Source: Candidatus Cryptobacteroides choladohippi (lineage in GTDB: Bacteria > Bacteroidota > Bacteroidia > Bacteroidales > UBA932). Taken from it: 62,665 bases of DNA. The stretch covers positions 1 to 62,665 of the forward strand of contig JAGHSF010000037.1 in the NCBI GenBank assembly GCA_018065985.1, written 5' to 3'. A program made the translations under genes and the position numbers. Positions 41,407 through 50,835 of the stretch are shown piece by piece (the stretch's first letter is position 1; each line of letters opens with the position of its first letter). Below the pieces are notes generated by a model. It made no database searches. It was given only the letters and a program-made list of their open reading frames with translations, and was not told the origin of the DNA.

Positions 41407-43923
41407 ATGAAGAAAATCCTGTTTTTCCTTGCTGCAGCTGTAGCAGCGGCAGCCATGTCTGTGAATGCACACGGACAGCAGACCGGAAGCAAACCCGTTT
41501 ATCTTGACGAGGACGCTCCGATAGAGTCACGCGTAAAAGACCTGCTTTCGCGCATGACCCCCGACGAGAAGATAGACCTGCTGAGGGCAACCTCACCGGC
41601 CAATGAGCGTCTGGGTATCGACAAGTACTATCACGGCAACGAGGCACTGCATGGTATTGTCCGCCCCGGTACATTCACGGTATTCCCTCAGGCCATAGCA
41701 TTGGCCGCCTCATGGGATTCGGACCTCCTGCACACCATCGCTACCGCCATTTCCGATGAAGCCCGCGCCCGCTGGAACGAGCTTGACCAGGGCCGCAAAC
41801 AGACAGAGACGTCCTCTGACGTGCTTACTTTCTGGTCTCCTACCGTCAATCTTGCCCGCGATCCCCGCTGGGGACGCACCCCCGAGACCTACGGTGAGGA
41901 CCCGTACCTGACAGGCCGCATGGGCACCGCGTTCGTGACAGGTCTGCAGGGCGACGACCCCAGATATCTAAAAGTTGTCTCTACGCCCAAGCACTTCGCC
42001 GCCAACAACAAGGAGAACGGCCGAATGAGCGCGAATGCCGACATCAGCGAAAAGGATCTCAGGGAATATTATCTGGCTCCATACGAGGCCTGCATCAAGG
42101 ATGGCCACGCCCAGTCCATAATGGCTTCATACAATGCGATAAACGGCATCCCTTCAAGCTGCAACCCCTGGCTCCTCACCAACGTCCTCAGGAACGACTG
42201 GGGATTCGACGGATACGTGGTTTCAGACTGCGGCGGTGTCTACAACATCGCTGACGAGCACCATTTCGTATCCCGTCTCGAAACCGCCGCAACTCTCAGC
42301 ATCAAGGCCGGCCTTGATCTCGAATGCGGCAATGGCGTATTCGATTTCCCCCTCAAGCAGGCATACAGGATGGGCATGGTAAGCGACGAGGACCTTGACA
42401 GGGCAGCCGGCCGCGTACTGACGGCCAGGATGAAACTTGGCCTCTTCGACTCATCCGACAGGAATCCATACAAGAGCATATCACCTGACGTCATCGGCTG
42501 CGAGAAGCATCAGAACCTCGCCCTCCAGATGGCCCAAGAGTCAATGGTGCTGCTCAAGAACAACGGAATCCTTCCCCTTGACAGGAAGAAGATAAAAAAG
42601 GTATCAGTCGTAGGCTTTGGTGCCGACAAGTGCATCTTCGGTGATTACAGCGGAAAGCCCAAGAATGCTCCCGTCTCTCCTCTCAAGGGCATTCTGTCAA
42701 AGCTTGCTCCAGGCACCAAGGTATATACCGCACCCTGGTTCAACATCGCCGACCAGTTCACACTGGTAACGCCTGAGAACGGATTCAAGGCCGAATATTT
42801 CAACGGTGACAAACTGGGCGGAACCGCCTCGGTCCGCACAGAGAAATATGTCCTTTATGACCCTGTGAACCTCCCGCCCGACCCGTTCCTGCCGGCCGAA
42901 GCACCCATGTCAGCCCGCTGGACGGGCACAGTGACGGCGCCTTCCACTGGTGAGTATATTTTCCTTCTGACTTCGGACGACGGCTGCCGCCTCTATATCG
43001 ACGGGGAACTCGTCATCGACGACTGGACCTCTCACGGCGCCACCATATTCGAAGCGAAGGCGACTTTCAAAGCCGGAACCGAGCATGAAATCAAAGTCGA
43101 GTACTTCGACGGCGGCGAGGACTGCATTGCAAAGCTTGAATGGCTGGTTCCTCAGGTATTCGAGGACAGCTCGTTCAACACCTACGGCAAGGAAATGGAA
43201 CGCAACATCAAGGAAAGCGATGTCGTGATCGCCGTAATGGGAATAGACACAAGCATCGAGCGCGAGGGCCAGGACAGGAAGAGTCTCGACCTTCCGGAAG
43301 ATCAGGCCAGATTCCTCAAGGAGCTTTATGCTGCAAACAAGAATGTGATTCTCGTACTTGAGGTCGGATCGTCCACCTCGATTGTCTGGGAGCAGGAGAA
43401 CCTGCCCGCAATCCTTCTTGCCTGGTATCCCGGAGAGCAGGGAGGCAATGCCATCGCTGACATCCTGTTCGGGGATTGCAACCCTTCAGGCAAACTGCCG
43501 CTTACGTTCTACAAGAGCACCGACGGCCTCCCTGACATTGATGACTACGATATCACCAAGCGTACCTACAAGTATTTCGAGGGCGATGTCCTCTATCCTT
43601 TCGGATACGGACTCAGCTACACAAGCTTCAAGTACAGCAATATGGAAGTCAAGGACTGCGGCGAGACCTATGACGTGACGCTGAAGGTCAGGAACACCGG
43701 ACGTCGCGACGGCGACCAGGTAGTGAAGGTGTTCGCACGTCTCCCCGAATATGAGGGCAAGGCTCCTATCAGGGAACTCAAGGGATTCCAGAGGGTATTC
43801 GTACCCAAAGGCAAGACCGTGGAGGTACATATCCCCGTCCGCAAGAGCGACCTCCGCTACTGGAGTGAAAGCAAGTCCTGCTTCGTCCATCCGGAGGGAA
43901 TGCCCGAGTTCACGGTGGAATAG
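41407..43923 (+). CDS. GH3 beta-glycosidase with inserted PA14 domain
   Basis: 838 residues, exported (signal about 1-24; MKKILFFLAAAVAAAAMSVNA). Domain order: GH3 N-terminal barrel with nucleophile Asp in YVVSDCGG (near 277), GH3 C-terminal domain with LLKNNGILPLD, a PA14 insert (about 450-590, TSDDGCRLYIDGELVIDDW), the acid/base-type SIEREGQDR (near 618), and a fibronectin-III-like tail (about 745-838). Such PA14-bearing GH3 enzymes hydrolyse beta-glucosides or xylosides from plant glycans. Monocistronic, with a strong terminator after the stop. Confidence 0.93.
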   Translation: MKKILFFLAAAVAAAAMSVNAHGQQTGSKPVYLDEDAPIESRVKDLLSRMTPDEKIDLLRATSPANERLGIDKYYHGNEALHGIVRPGTFTVFPQAIALAASWDSDLLHTIATAISDEARARWNELDQGRKQTETSSDVLTFWSPTVNLARDPRWGRTPETYGEDPYLTGRMGTAFVTGLQGDDPRYLKVVSTPKHFAANNKENGRMSANADISEKDLREYYLAPYEACIKDGHAQSIMASYNAINGIPSSCNPWLLTNVLRNDWGFDGYVVSDCGGVYNIADEHHFVSRLETAATLSIKAGLDLECGNGVFDFPLKQAYRMGMVSDEDLDRAAGRVLTARMKLGLFDSSDRNPYKSISPDVIGCEKHQNLALQMAQESMVLLKNNGILPLDRKKIKKVSVVGFGADKCIFGDYSGKPKNAPVSPLKGILSKLAPGTKVYTAPWFNIADQFTLVTPENGFKAEYFNGDKLGGTASVRTEKYVLYDPVNLPPDPFLPAEAPMSARWTGTVTAPSTGEYIFLLTSDDGCRLYIDGELVIDDWTSHGATIFEAKATFKAGTEHEIKVEYFDGGEDCIAKLEWLVPQVFEDSSFNTYGKEMERNIKESDVVIAVMGIDTSIEREGQDRKSLDLPEDQARFLKELYAANKNVILVLEVGSSTSIVWEQENLPAILLAWYPGEQGGNAIADILFGDCNPSGKLPLTFYKSTDGLPDIDDYDITKRTYKYFEGDVLYPFGYGLSYTSFKYSNMEVKDCGETYDVTLKVRNTGRRDGDQVVKVFARLPEYEGKAPIRELKGFQRVFVPKGKTVEVHIPVRKSDLRYWSESKSCFVHPEGMPEFTVE

Positions 43924-43942
43924 CATCCGGAAATCAGAATCT

Positions 43943-43973
43943 GCGGAGCTCCGTTTAGGGGCTCCGCTTTTTT
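43943..43973 (+). terminator. GH3 intrinsic terminator
   Basis: GCGGAGC with GCTCCGC (7 bp), inner CC/GG pairs, 7-nt region as loop, then six T. It starts 19 nt after the GH3 stop. Confidence 0.85.
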
Positions 43974-44049
43974 CTTGCCGTGGAGGAGGGATTCCTGAAG
44001 AAACGGCAACGTGTGCTGGTTTGATGGCCCGTCTTCGGACAAAAGGGAC

Positions 44050-46002
44050 TTAACGGTTAAGCCAGACTGTCATCTGGCCGTCTCCCCTGTTGTTCCACAC
44101 GCAATAAGGGACAGCGGTAAGCCGGCCGTCGGAAAGCGTCACGACTCCACCAAGGAGGTCCGGGTCAAAGGCAGGCTTGAAAGGTCCAGTCTTGCCGATA
44201 AGGATCTCGGCTGCATTGGCGCCAAGTCTGGATCCATCAGGATGAGGCTCGAGAATCTTTCCATTATCGGCTTCCTCGAAGCAATATACAATCGGTCCGC
44301 GCTCAATCGCGACGAAACCCCTGTCAGCCTCCACCTTCTCATTCGCCACAACCTCGCGCACTGGCATAGGCAGCTCGATCCCCACGACGTCACCGTCCCT
44401 CCACTTTCTTTCGACGCTGGCATATCCGTCCACAATCTGATATTGTACGGCCTGCCCGTTCACCGTCACGACGATTCCATCTGAAGAAGGGTCGATGTAA
44501 CTGTACAAGTCTCCGGGGAGAGGTTTTCCCTGAGCCCAGAGAGGGATGCGCATGCGCATGGCGAAACGGGCAGGCCGGTCAAGCCCTATCCTGGTCGATA
44601 CATGTCCATCCCAAGGATAGCCGGTCTCCTGATTGAGGCGCACTTCAGCATTTCCAACCTTGATGTCGGCGTTGTTGGTGACATAAAGGTTCTCATATAT
44701 GGCATTCTCCGAGACGGCATAGACATAGCCGGAGATTGAAGACATGAAACGGACGTCGTTGGAAGGGCAGCAGCTGCAGCCGAACCATTCGGAACGGCCA
44801 GGTGCCCCCTGATTGAAGGAGGACACCCCATCCGCAATCATGGGATTTGGATAGAAGAAATGGGTTCCGTCAAGCGATATGCCCGCAATCAGAGCATTGT
44901 AGAGAATGCGCTCAAGGACATCGACATACTTGGATTCTCCGTGAAGGAGAAACATCCTCTGATTCCAATATACTCCCGCAATCGCTGCGCAGGTCTCACA
45001 GTATGAAGCATTCGGGAGTTCATAATCATCACCGTATGATTCTCCTGCATATCGGGCTCCGAGACCGCCCGTGACATATATCTTGCGGTTGACCACATTG
45101 CTCCAAAGCGTATCGACCGCAGCCGAGTACTCAGGATCGTCGAGGAGGATGGCGGCATCTGTCATTGCAGTGTAGAGATAGTTCGCACGAACGGCATGAC
45201 CTCTCGCATATTTCTGCTGCACGACAGGCTCATCATCCTGATAATATGGATTATAATTGAAAATGCCCGTACCTCTGCGGTCCATGAAAAGTTTGGCAAG
45301 TTCGGCGTATTTTGAGTTCCTGGTGACACGCGCAAGCTTCAGGAGCCCGATCTCGATTTCCTCGTGACCAGGGATGGCAACCGTTTTGCCGGGGCCGAAG
45401 TTTTCATATATATGGTCTGCGCTCTTGATGGCCACATTGAGGAAATTGTCCTGCCCGGTCGCGATATGATGGGCGACCGCTGCCTCATACATGTGTCCCA
45501 TATTGTAGAATTCGTGGCTCTCGACAAGATGGTCATAGCGTTCCTTGGTGTAGCTGCAGTAGACATCGGTATAATCGCGCGCATTGAGCTGGAGTGCCGT
45601 ATAGAGATACCCGTCATCACATTGCGCCGCCGCGATAAGGCCGATTATCTCATCCATGCGCTTCAGCAGGGCTTCATCATGATTTACATTGTAGGTGAAT
45701 GACATTCCCTCGAGAACCTTATAGACATCGCTGTCGTCGAATCCCCAGGAGCCACGCCATCTGCCAGTCTCCAGGCCTGCGGCAATCTTAAAGTTGCTGA
45801 TCCGCCCCTCGCTCTCGCACTTCTTCAAGGCATGAGGGATCGTGACTTCCGAGTTTGTCTTCACTCTGGGGCTCCAGAAGTTGTCGGCAATTTCGACTTT
45901 TGTAAAATCCACAGTTTCCAAAGTGCCTTTTGACGGAGATTGCGAGCACGCTGGCAACAGGATGACAGCAAGGGATATCAGCGCGATTCTCATATTTATC
46001 AT
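44050..46002 (-). CDS. GH127 beta-L-arabinofuranosidase-type lipoprotein
   Basis: 650 residues, lipoprotein (lipobox LLPAC near 19). GH127 (former DUF1680) features: an alpha/alpha-barrel with TGGLGARYAGESYGDDYELPNASYCETCAA (acid/base Glu and a zinc Cys) near 330 and EWFGCSCCPSN near 420, where the second and third Cys supply the nucleophile and zinc ligand as in HypBA1. All catalytic cysteines are intact. It releases beta-L-arabinofuranose from plant cell-wall glycoproteins or related substrates. Convergent with GH3. ATG 45993 is an alternative start giving MRIAL. Confidence 0.92.
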   Translation of the reverse strand: MINMRIALISLAVILLPACSQSPSKGTLETVDFTKVEIADNFWSPRVKTNSEVTIPHALKKCESEGRISNFKIAAGLETGRWRGSWGFDDSDVYKVLEGMSFTYNVNHDEALLKRMDEIIGLIAAAQCDDGYLYTALQLNARDYTDVYCSYTKERYDHLVESHEFYNMGHMYEAAVAHHIATGQDNFLNVAIKSADHIYENFGPGKTVAIPGHEEIEIGLLKLARVTRNSKYAELAKLFMDRRGTGIFNYNPYYQDDEPVVQQKYARGHAVRANYLYTAMTDAAILLDDPEYSAAVDTLWSNVVNRKIYVTGGLGARYAGESYGDDYELPNASYCETCAAIAGVYWNQRMFLLHGESKYVDVLERILYNALIAGISLDGTHFFYPNPMIADGVSSFNQGAPGRSEWFGCSCCPSNDVRFMSSISGYVYAVSENAIYENLYVTNNADIKVGNAEVRLNQETGYPWDGHVSTRIGLDRPARFAMRMRIPLWAQGKPLPGDLYSYIDPSSDGIVVTVNGQAVQYQIVDGYASVERKWRDGDVVGIELPMPVREVVANEKVEADRGFVAIERGPIVYCFEEADNGKILEPHPDGSRLGANAAEILIGKTGPFKPAFDPDLLGGVVTLSDGRLTAVPYCVWNNRGDGQMTVWLNR

Positions 46003-46031
46003 AACTTATTGATTGTCCATTCTTTTCTTTC

Positions 46032-46057
46032 ATGCCAGGTCGTTGACGACACGGCAT
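46032..46057. promoter_or_regulatory. 26-bp interrupted palindrome upstream of GH127
   Basis: Arms ATGCC-AG-GTCGT and ACGAC-AC-GGCAT around TG; ten of twelve positions pair. It lies 30 nt upstream of the GH127 start. Candidate operator, unproven. Confidence 0.35.
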
Positions 46058-46114
46058 TCCAATTTACAACAAATTATTTGAAAATGAGCGTTCATTTCCA
46101 TGTGGAGGATAAAA

Positions 46115-46146
46115 AAAGAAGGTCGACCTTGCAGTCGACCTTCTTT
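46115..46146 (-). terminator. rpmH terminator
   Basis: A 13-bp perfect stem (AAAGAAGGTCGAC and its complement) with a 6-nt loop; on the minus strand it is followed by a seven-T run (46111-46117 region). It begins 19 nt past the rpmH stop. Confidence 0.85.
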
Positions 46147-46164
46147 CTGTCCGAAGATATCAGA

Positions 46165-46317
46165 CTAGAATCTGTCCTCTGAAGAAACGGTAAGTTTCTT
46201 GCGGCCATGTGCACGACGTGAAGCAAGTACACGGCGGCCGTTGGGAGTACTCATACGCTCGCGGAAACCATGCTTGTTTACGCGCTTGCGGTTGGAGGGT
46301 TGGTATGTCCTTTTCAT
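46165..46317 (-). CDS. rpmH: 50S ribosomal protein L34
   Basis: 50 residues: [18 protein letters not shown] then [27 protein letters not shown], the full L34 signature. It binds 23S rRNA. It has its own promoter within the 3' end of rsmG and its own terminator. In many bacteria rpmH neighbours dnaA and the origin; here the neighbours are rsmG and GH127, and no dnaA or parAB is visible. Confidence 0.97.
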   Translation of the reverse strand: MKRTYQPSNRKRVNKHGFRERMSTPNGRRVLASRRAHGRKKLTVSSEDRF

Positions 46318-46328
46318 ATCTTTGTTTT

Positions 46329-46961
46329 TTAATTATTCGAATTGGGAGGGCAAAGGTAATCTTTTCCGATTTCAATTACAAATTTTTCTGCAAAATATTC
46401 GTCATCAAGCCATTCGTGTATCGGCCATGTGCCTATGGAGGAAGGCTTGAGCCCGAACCGTCTCAAAAGGTCGGAAATCTCCTGGTTGATATCGCCACCC
46501 TTCAGGTACAGAATGCCTTCCCTGTACTTGCCCCTGACCCAGGGATAGAAGTTCTCAAGAGAGGTGACCGCCCTTGATACGACCCAGTCGAACTGCTCCG
46601 GAAGGCTCTCGGCGCGGGCATTCACGCAAGTCACGTTCCTGAGCCCAAGCCCATCCGCAACGGCCTGTGCCACACGCACTTTCTTGCCTATCGAGTCACA
46701 CAGCACGAACTGGAGGTCAGGATATACCATGGCTAGGGGGATGCCGGGAAAGCCACCTCCTGTACCGAGGTCCAGAATCCTCGCCCCGGGCTTGAAGCCC
46801 CCGTATTTTCTCTCGACGTATTCGGCAATGGCCAGTGAATGCAGAATATGATGTTCGTAGATATTGTCGGCGTCCTTCCGGGAAATCACGTTGATCCTTT
46901 CGTTCCACTCGCGCCACAGCGCCACAGCGGATTCGAACTGTTTACTGTCAAATTCAAGCAT
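46329..46961 (-). CDS. rsmG: 16S rRNA (guanine527-N7)-methyltransferase
   Basis: 210 residues. AdoMet-binding [16 protein letters not shown] (about 62-77), [12 protein letters not shown], and [15 protein letters not shown] (near 128) identify RsmG/GidB. It methylates G527 in the 16S decoding region; loss gives low-level streptomycin resistance in other bacteria. Last in the polA-sigma-glpABC run; overlaps the glpC stop by 8 nt. Confidence 0.95.
   Translation of the reverse strand: MLEFDSKQFESAVALWREWNERINVISRKDADNIYEHHILHSLAIAEYVERKYGGFKPGARILDLGTGGGFPGIPLAMVYPDLQFVLCDSIGKKVRVAQAVADGLGLRNVTCVNARAESLPEQFDWVVSRAVTSLENFYPWVRGKYREGILYLKGGDINQEISDLLRRFGLKPSSIGTWPIHEWLDDEYFAEKFVIEIGKDYLCPPNSNN
46351..46381 (-). 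promoter_or_regulatory. Promoter of rpmH inside rsmG
   Basis: Minus strand TTGT (46378-46381), 19 nt, TACCTTTG (46351-46358); the box is 33 nt upstream of ATG 46317. Confidence 0.7.
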
Positions 46962-48180
46962 TGTTCAATTCTTTAGTCCTTTCGATGTCGATGGCACGTG
47001 CAAGGAGGCTGATGGGATTCAGCACCTCGATGCCCGTAGCCTGCTCAATCTGCCACTTGCAGCTCTCGCAGTCGGTCACGACAGCCTCCGGGGCCACGAT
47101 CCCGATGTTTGAGAACAGCTTGTCCCCTATCCTCTGCGACAGATTGTAATTCTCTTTCTTGAAGCCGAAGGTTCCGGCCATACCGCAGCATTCCTGATCC
47201 AGCACCACAAGGTCCAGCCCCGGGATCATCCTGAGCAGGCTCACCGGATACAGCGCCCATCCCAGCTTGCTCATATGGCACGCCGTATGATAGGCCATCC
47301 TGGCTTTGAAGTCCTTCCTGAATGCAAGTCTTACCGTCCCCTCCTCGATTGCGGAGTACAGCCACTTCACAGCCATCTCGATACGCTCGGAGTTGCCGTG
47401 CATGTCAAGTTCCAGAACCTGCCGGTATTCATCCCTGAGGGTGAAGGTGCAGGTTGACGAGACGGTGAGTATCGGACCCGAGCTGGCGTCGAAGGCAGCA
47501 ATGTTGGCCCTGGCCTGCCTGATGGCCTGCTTCCCGAATCCGTTCGAGATAAGTGCCACCCCGCAGCATTTCTCCCCTTCCAGAAGCCTGACACCGTATC
47601 CGCAGGCATTCAGCACGGTCACCAGGTCGATCGCGAGCCGGGGATAATTGTAGTTGGCATAGCAGCCATGGAAGAAGTTGACCTGCTTTGCGAAAGCCTC
47701 CTGCCCGGCCCTGTGGGCCTCATACCACTGCTCGAAGGTCTCGGAGGCATATTCGGGCAGGGCCCGGCGATGGTCGATTCCGAAGGCATTCATGACATTG
47801 CGCACCGGTCCGGCATTCATCACCTTGTTTATTCCCGGGGCCACCTTGCATGCCACCGTCCCGGCAAGGTCGGTGCTGGCAAGAGCCATATCCCGCAGCG
47901 GATGGTTCTGTCTTGCATATCGCAGGCGCGCAATCTGGATGATGTCGCCCACTTTCACGCCACTGGGGCATGCCACCTCGCAGCGCTTGCAGTTCAGACA
48001 GTACTTGAGTGTAAGGTCGAAGAATCTCGGGTCCTTGATACGGTAGCGCTCTCCGTCCGGGCCGGCCTGTTTCGGCCCCGGATAGGACGGATTCGCCGCC
48101 ATCATGGGGCACACCGAATTGCATATCGTGCACTTAAGGCACTGCTCGAAGTTGTTCTCGCTTATATTATGTTCCTGCAT
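46954..48180 (-). CDS. glpC: Anaerobic glycerol-3-phosphate dehydrogenase subunit C
   Basis: 408 residues. Two ferredoxin-type clusters at the N-terminus (CLKCTICNSVCP at 15-26 and YCLNCKRCEVACP at about 61-73), then two CCG domains (FFHGCYANYNYP and LEGEKCCG; MAYHTACH and LDQECCGMAG). GlpC anchors the GlpAB complex and passes electrons from glycerol-3-phosphate to quinone. It overlaps glpB by 19 nt and rsmG by 8 nt. Confidence 0.94.
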   Translation of the reverse strand: MQEHNISENNFEQCLKCTICNSVCPMMAANPSYPGPKQAGPDGERYRIKDPRFFDLTLKYCLNCKRCEVACPSGVKVGDIIQIARLRYARQNHPLRDMALASTDLAGTVACKVAPGINKVMNAGPVRNVMNAFGIDHRRALPEYASETFEQWYEAHRAGQEAFAKQVNFFHGCYANYNYPRLAIDLVTVLNACGYGVRLLEGEKCCGVALISNGFGKQAIRQARANIAAFDASSGPILTVSSTCTFTLRDEYRQVLELDMHGNSERIEMAVKWLYSAIEEGTVRLAFRKDFKARMAYHTACHMSKLGWALYPVSLLRMIPGLDLVVLDQECCGMAGTFGFKKENYNLSQRIGDKLFSNIGIVAPEAVVTDCESCKWQIEQATGIEVLNPISLLARAIDIERTKELNNA

Positions 48181-48710
48181 ACCTCTGATGCTGATTGTTC
48201 AATGTCTCTTCTGCCACAAAGGATCTCACCTGCCACATAAAGATTCTGAGCGGGCCGGCCGTTTATCATGGCGCGGCCCCTGGCATCGGTCTCGACGCCG
48301 AAGTCCTCGAACGGCTGATCCCCGAAGAAATCAAGGTTCACCCATGCCGAACGGTCCCTTTCATAGCGCACGTCACAGCCGAAGATCGGCTCGGATATGC
48401 TGTCCATCGTTGAGACAAGTCCCCTGCTGAAGAAGCGCCCCGTAGCAAGGATGAAATGCTCCGCCACGAGCGGTTCCCGGCCCAGATTCCTGGTGTGCAC
48501 GCACAGCAGGCGGTCGCCGTCCCAATCCCCTCCCTTGACAAAGTCTCCGCGAAGGAAGGTTCCGCCGGAAGCGATGAACTCGGCACGCGGAGTCTCATGC
48601 AGGCTCATGCCGCCTGCCACGACCACACAGCGCCTGCCGGCCTTCTGCAGTTTCAGAGCCGCGGTCACGCCGGCCAGTCCTCCGCCTATTATCACAACGT
48701 CACACTTCAT
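48162..48710 (-). CDS. glpB: Compact anaerobic glycerol-3-phosphate dehydrogenase subunit B
   Basis: 182 residues against about 420 in E. coli. Residues 1-30 are the GlpB FAD-binding strand and loop (CDVVIIGGGLAGVTAALKL); the rest matches only the C-terminal part: FILATGRFFSRGLVSTMDSISEPIFG (near 85-110), WVNLDFFGDQPFEDFGVETD and NLYVAGEILCG. The central region of about 200 residues and the final Gly-rich segment are absent, yet the frame is clean and overlaps glpA (4 nt) and glpC (19 nt). It could be a genuinely reduced subunit or the relic of an in-frame deletion. Confidence 0.8.
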   Translation of the reverse strand: MKCDVVIIGGGLAGVTAALKLQKAGRRCVVVAGGMSLHETPRAEFIASGGTFLRGDFVKGGDWDGDRLLCVHTRNLGREPLVAEHFILATGRFFSRGLVSTMDSISEPIFGCDVRYERDRSAWVNLDFFGDQPFEDFGVETDARGRAMINGRPAQNLYVAGEILCGRRDIEQSASEVCRNII

Positions 48711-50257
48711 TTCTTATACAGTTTACGCATGTACTCCGCCTCGCGGAGCGACTCGCCCCAGCACACCGGAGCTATTCCCTTCCATCTTTCCTGCACATAC
48801 TGGGCCACGAGAGCGTCTGCCTCCTCGGGCCTTCCAAGCTCCTCAGAGAGTGCCGCAGCCACCTTGCCCATGCAGAAGGAACCCTGGCAGGTCCCCATTC
48901 CCACACGGGTACGACGCCGCAGCTCGACGAGGTTGTGGACCTCGAGATTCTTTACCGCATAAGCAATCTCGGCGCGGGTGACGTGCTCGCATCCGCACAG
49001 GACCTCAGACTTGCCGTCGAAGTCCATCTGCGAAGACCTTGTGCCATGCCTCATGGCCGCTGCCTTGCGCGACAGGGCGCCCTCCGCAGGGAAGAAGTCC
49101 TTCTCCGATCCTGGCAGGGGTCTGTCTGCAGTACGGCACTTGCGACGTATCTTGAGCTTATGGCACACCATATCGGTAACCTGCTGTGCCATAAGCCTGT
49201 AAGTTGTCAGCTTGCCTCCCGTGGCTGTGATGAAGCCGTTCAGACCGTCGCTGATGCCATGGTCAATTATGGCGATACCGCGGCTGACGCTGCGGCCCGT
49301 CGGGTCATTGGATGCCGAATACAGAGGGCGCACGCCGGCATAGGCCCTGAGCACTCTTGTATTGGCAAGTATTGGTGACAGCTCGCAGCCTTCGCGCAGC
49401 AGCTCGTCGACCTCATCCGGGGTCACGCGTATGTTGTCGCATTCCTCCAGGCTGACCTTGGAGGATGTGGTGCCGAGCACGCTCACGACGTCGCCGGGTA
49501 CCAGGATATCGGCACTGGAAGGCTTCCTGCAACGGTTCAAAGTCATTTTGGCCACCCTATGGCCAAAAATCAGAAGGGAACCCTTCGAGGGCAGAAGCGT
49601 GAGCTGGACGCCGGCCATGGCGGCTATGCTCTGCCCCCATACGCCCGCAGCATTCACCGTGACGGCGGCACGGACGGTAAACGGTTCGTCCGACCCCTCC
49701 TTTTTCAGGCGCGCCCCCACTATGGCACCGTTCTCCTGCAGAAGCTGCACCACCTCATGGTATGTGAGAACGGTCGCTCCGTGCAGACGCGCATCCACGG
49801 CATTGGCCGTGGCCAGACGAAAGGGATCTATCGATGCGTCCGGCACCTTCACCGCTGCAGTGAGTGCCTTGTTTACCGCCGGTTCGAGCCGCAGCACCTC
49901 GGCCGGGTCGACTTCCCTTGCGTCGATTCCGGCGGAGCGGCAGGAAGACATGAAAAGTTTCCTGTAGTCCGGGTCATCGCCGGGAAGCGAGACGAACAGG
50001 CCTCCGGTGGCCTCAACACAGTTCGAGGCGATACGATGAAGGATCCTGTTCTCCCTTATGCATTCGGCCGCAGACTCCGTGTCAGTCACCGCATAGCGGG
50101 CCCCGCTGTGAAGGAGTCCGTGGTTGCGCCCTGTTGCGCCGTTCGTAATATCTTGGCGTTCAACCAGAATCGTCCTGAGACCACGCATGGCGCAGTCCCT
50201 TGCAATTCCGACTCCGGTGATTCCGCCGCCTATGACAAGAACGTCATATTCTTTCAT
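48707..50257 (-). CDS. glpA: Anaerobic glycerol-3-phosphate dehydrogenase subunit A
   Basis: 516 residues. FAD-binding VLVIGGGITGVGIARDCAMRG at 5-25, GATGRNHGLLHSGARY (near 39), a C-terminal BFD-like [2Fe-2S] domain (about 425-480, LCGCEHVTRAEI with GTCQGSFC) and helices. GlpA is the catalytic flavoprotein that oxidises sn-glycerol-3-phosphate to DHAP under anaerobic conditions. No glpK or glpF is present, so the substrate may come from phospholipid turnover or a distant kinase. Overlaps the sigma-factor gene by 4 nt. Confidence 0.95.
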   Translation of the reverse strand: MKEYDVLVIGGGITGVGIARDCAMRGLRTILVERQDITNGATGRNHGLLHSGARYAVTDTESAAECIRENRILHRIASNCVEATGGLFVSLPGDDPDYRKLFMSSCRSAGIDAREVDPAEVLRLEPAVNKALTAAVKVPDASIDPFRLATANAVDARLHGATVLTYHEVVQLLQENGAIVGARLKKEGSDEPFTVRAAVTVNAAGVWGQSIAAMAGVQLTLLPSKGSLLIFGHRVAKMTLNRCRKPSSADILVPGDVVSVLGTTSSKVSLEECDNIRVTPDEVDELLREGCELSPILANTRVLRAYAGVRPLYSASNDPTGRSVSRGIAIIDHGISDGLNGFITATGGKLTTYRLMAQQVTDMVCHKLKIRRKCRTADRPLPGSEKDFFPAEGALSRKAAAMRHGTRSSQMDFDGKSEVLCGCEHVTRAEIAYAVKNLEVHNLVELRRRTRVGMGTCQGSFCMGKVAAALSEELGRPEEADALVAQYVQERWKGIAPVCWGESLREAEYMRKLYKK

Positions 50258-50835
50258 TCGGATTTCATTTTTTCAATCATGGCCTTGGCTCTGCGGATAC
50301 GCGTGCGCACCGTATTCAGTTCAAGGCCGGTCTCCTCGGCTATCTCCTTGTACTGGAGTCCGTCGATGAGGCGTTTGTGAGCTATTTCCCTGTACAGATC
50401 GGGAAGACCCTCGATGTAATTCTGAGTCTCCTCCTGATCCTCGTTCTTTATGATACTCTCCAGGGGCGTATCGATATCATCCTTTATCTCGCTGATGTTC
50501 AACGCCTTCGTATCATCGTCTATCCACACGTATCCCCTCTGGGCACGAGATTCCTGCTCAATGGTGTCGAGGGCCGTGTTGTGCGCTATCACCTTCAGCC
50601 AGGTTGCGAACTGGCTCTTGGAAGGGTCATAGCTGCCAATCTGACGGAACGCCTTCTCGAAGCTTCTGGAGCATATGTCGTCGATGTAGAAATCGTCCAG
50701 ATTCTTCATTATGCCCTTCAGATAGCCCTTCAGGGAAGATATGTGAGTATCCCAGAGTTCCGTAAACGCGGCGCCATCGCCTATCATCGCGCGGCGGACA
50801 AGCTCATCAATGGGCTTCGAGCCAGGTGTTGCCAT
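50254..50835 (-). CDS. ECF-like sigma-70 family factor
   Basis: 193 residues. Region 2 (about 20-90: FTELWDTHISSLKGYLKGIM, with DFYIDDICSRSFEKAFRQIGSYD and FATWLKVIAHNTALD) and region 4 (about 135-190: LPDLYREIAHKRLIDGLQYKEIAEETGLELNTVRTRIRRAKAMI) give a two-domain sigma factor that directs RNA polymerase to alternative promoters. There is no anti-sigma gene beside it. It overlaps polA by 29 nt and glpA by 4 nt. Confidence 0.92.
   Translation of the reverse strand: MATPGSKPIDELVRRAMIGDGAAFTELWDTHISSLKGYLKGIMKNLDDFYIDDICSRSFEKAFRQIGSYDPSKSQFATWLKVIAHNTALDTIEQESRAQRGYVWIDDDTKALNISEIKDDIDTPLESIIKNEDQEETQNYIEGLPDLYREIAHKRLIDGLQYKEIAEETGLELNTVRTRIRRAKAMIEKMKSE

Noticed and set aside
46160..46375. 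A 71-residue minus-strand frame over rpmH.
   Set aside because: The L34 protein is encoded in a different frame (46165-46317); the 71-residue frame is the shadow.
46165..46961. Replication origin near rpmH and rsmG.
   Set aside because: No dnaA, parAB, rnpA or cluster of DnaA boxes is visible; rsmG and rpmH alone do not mark an origin in Bacteroidota.
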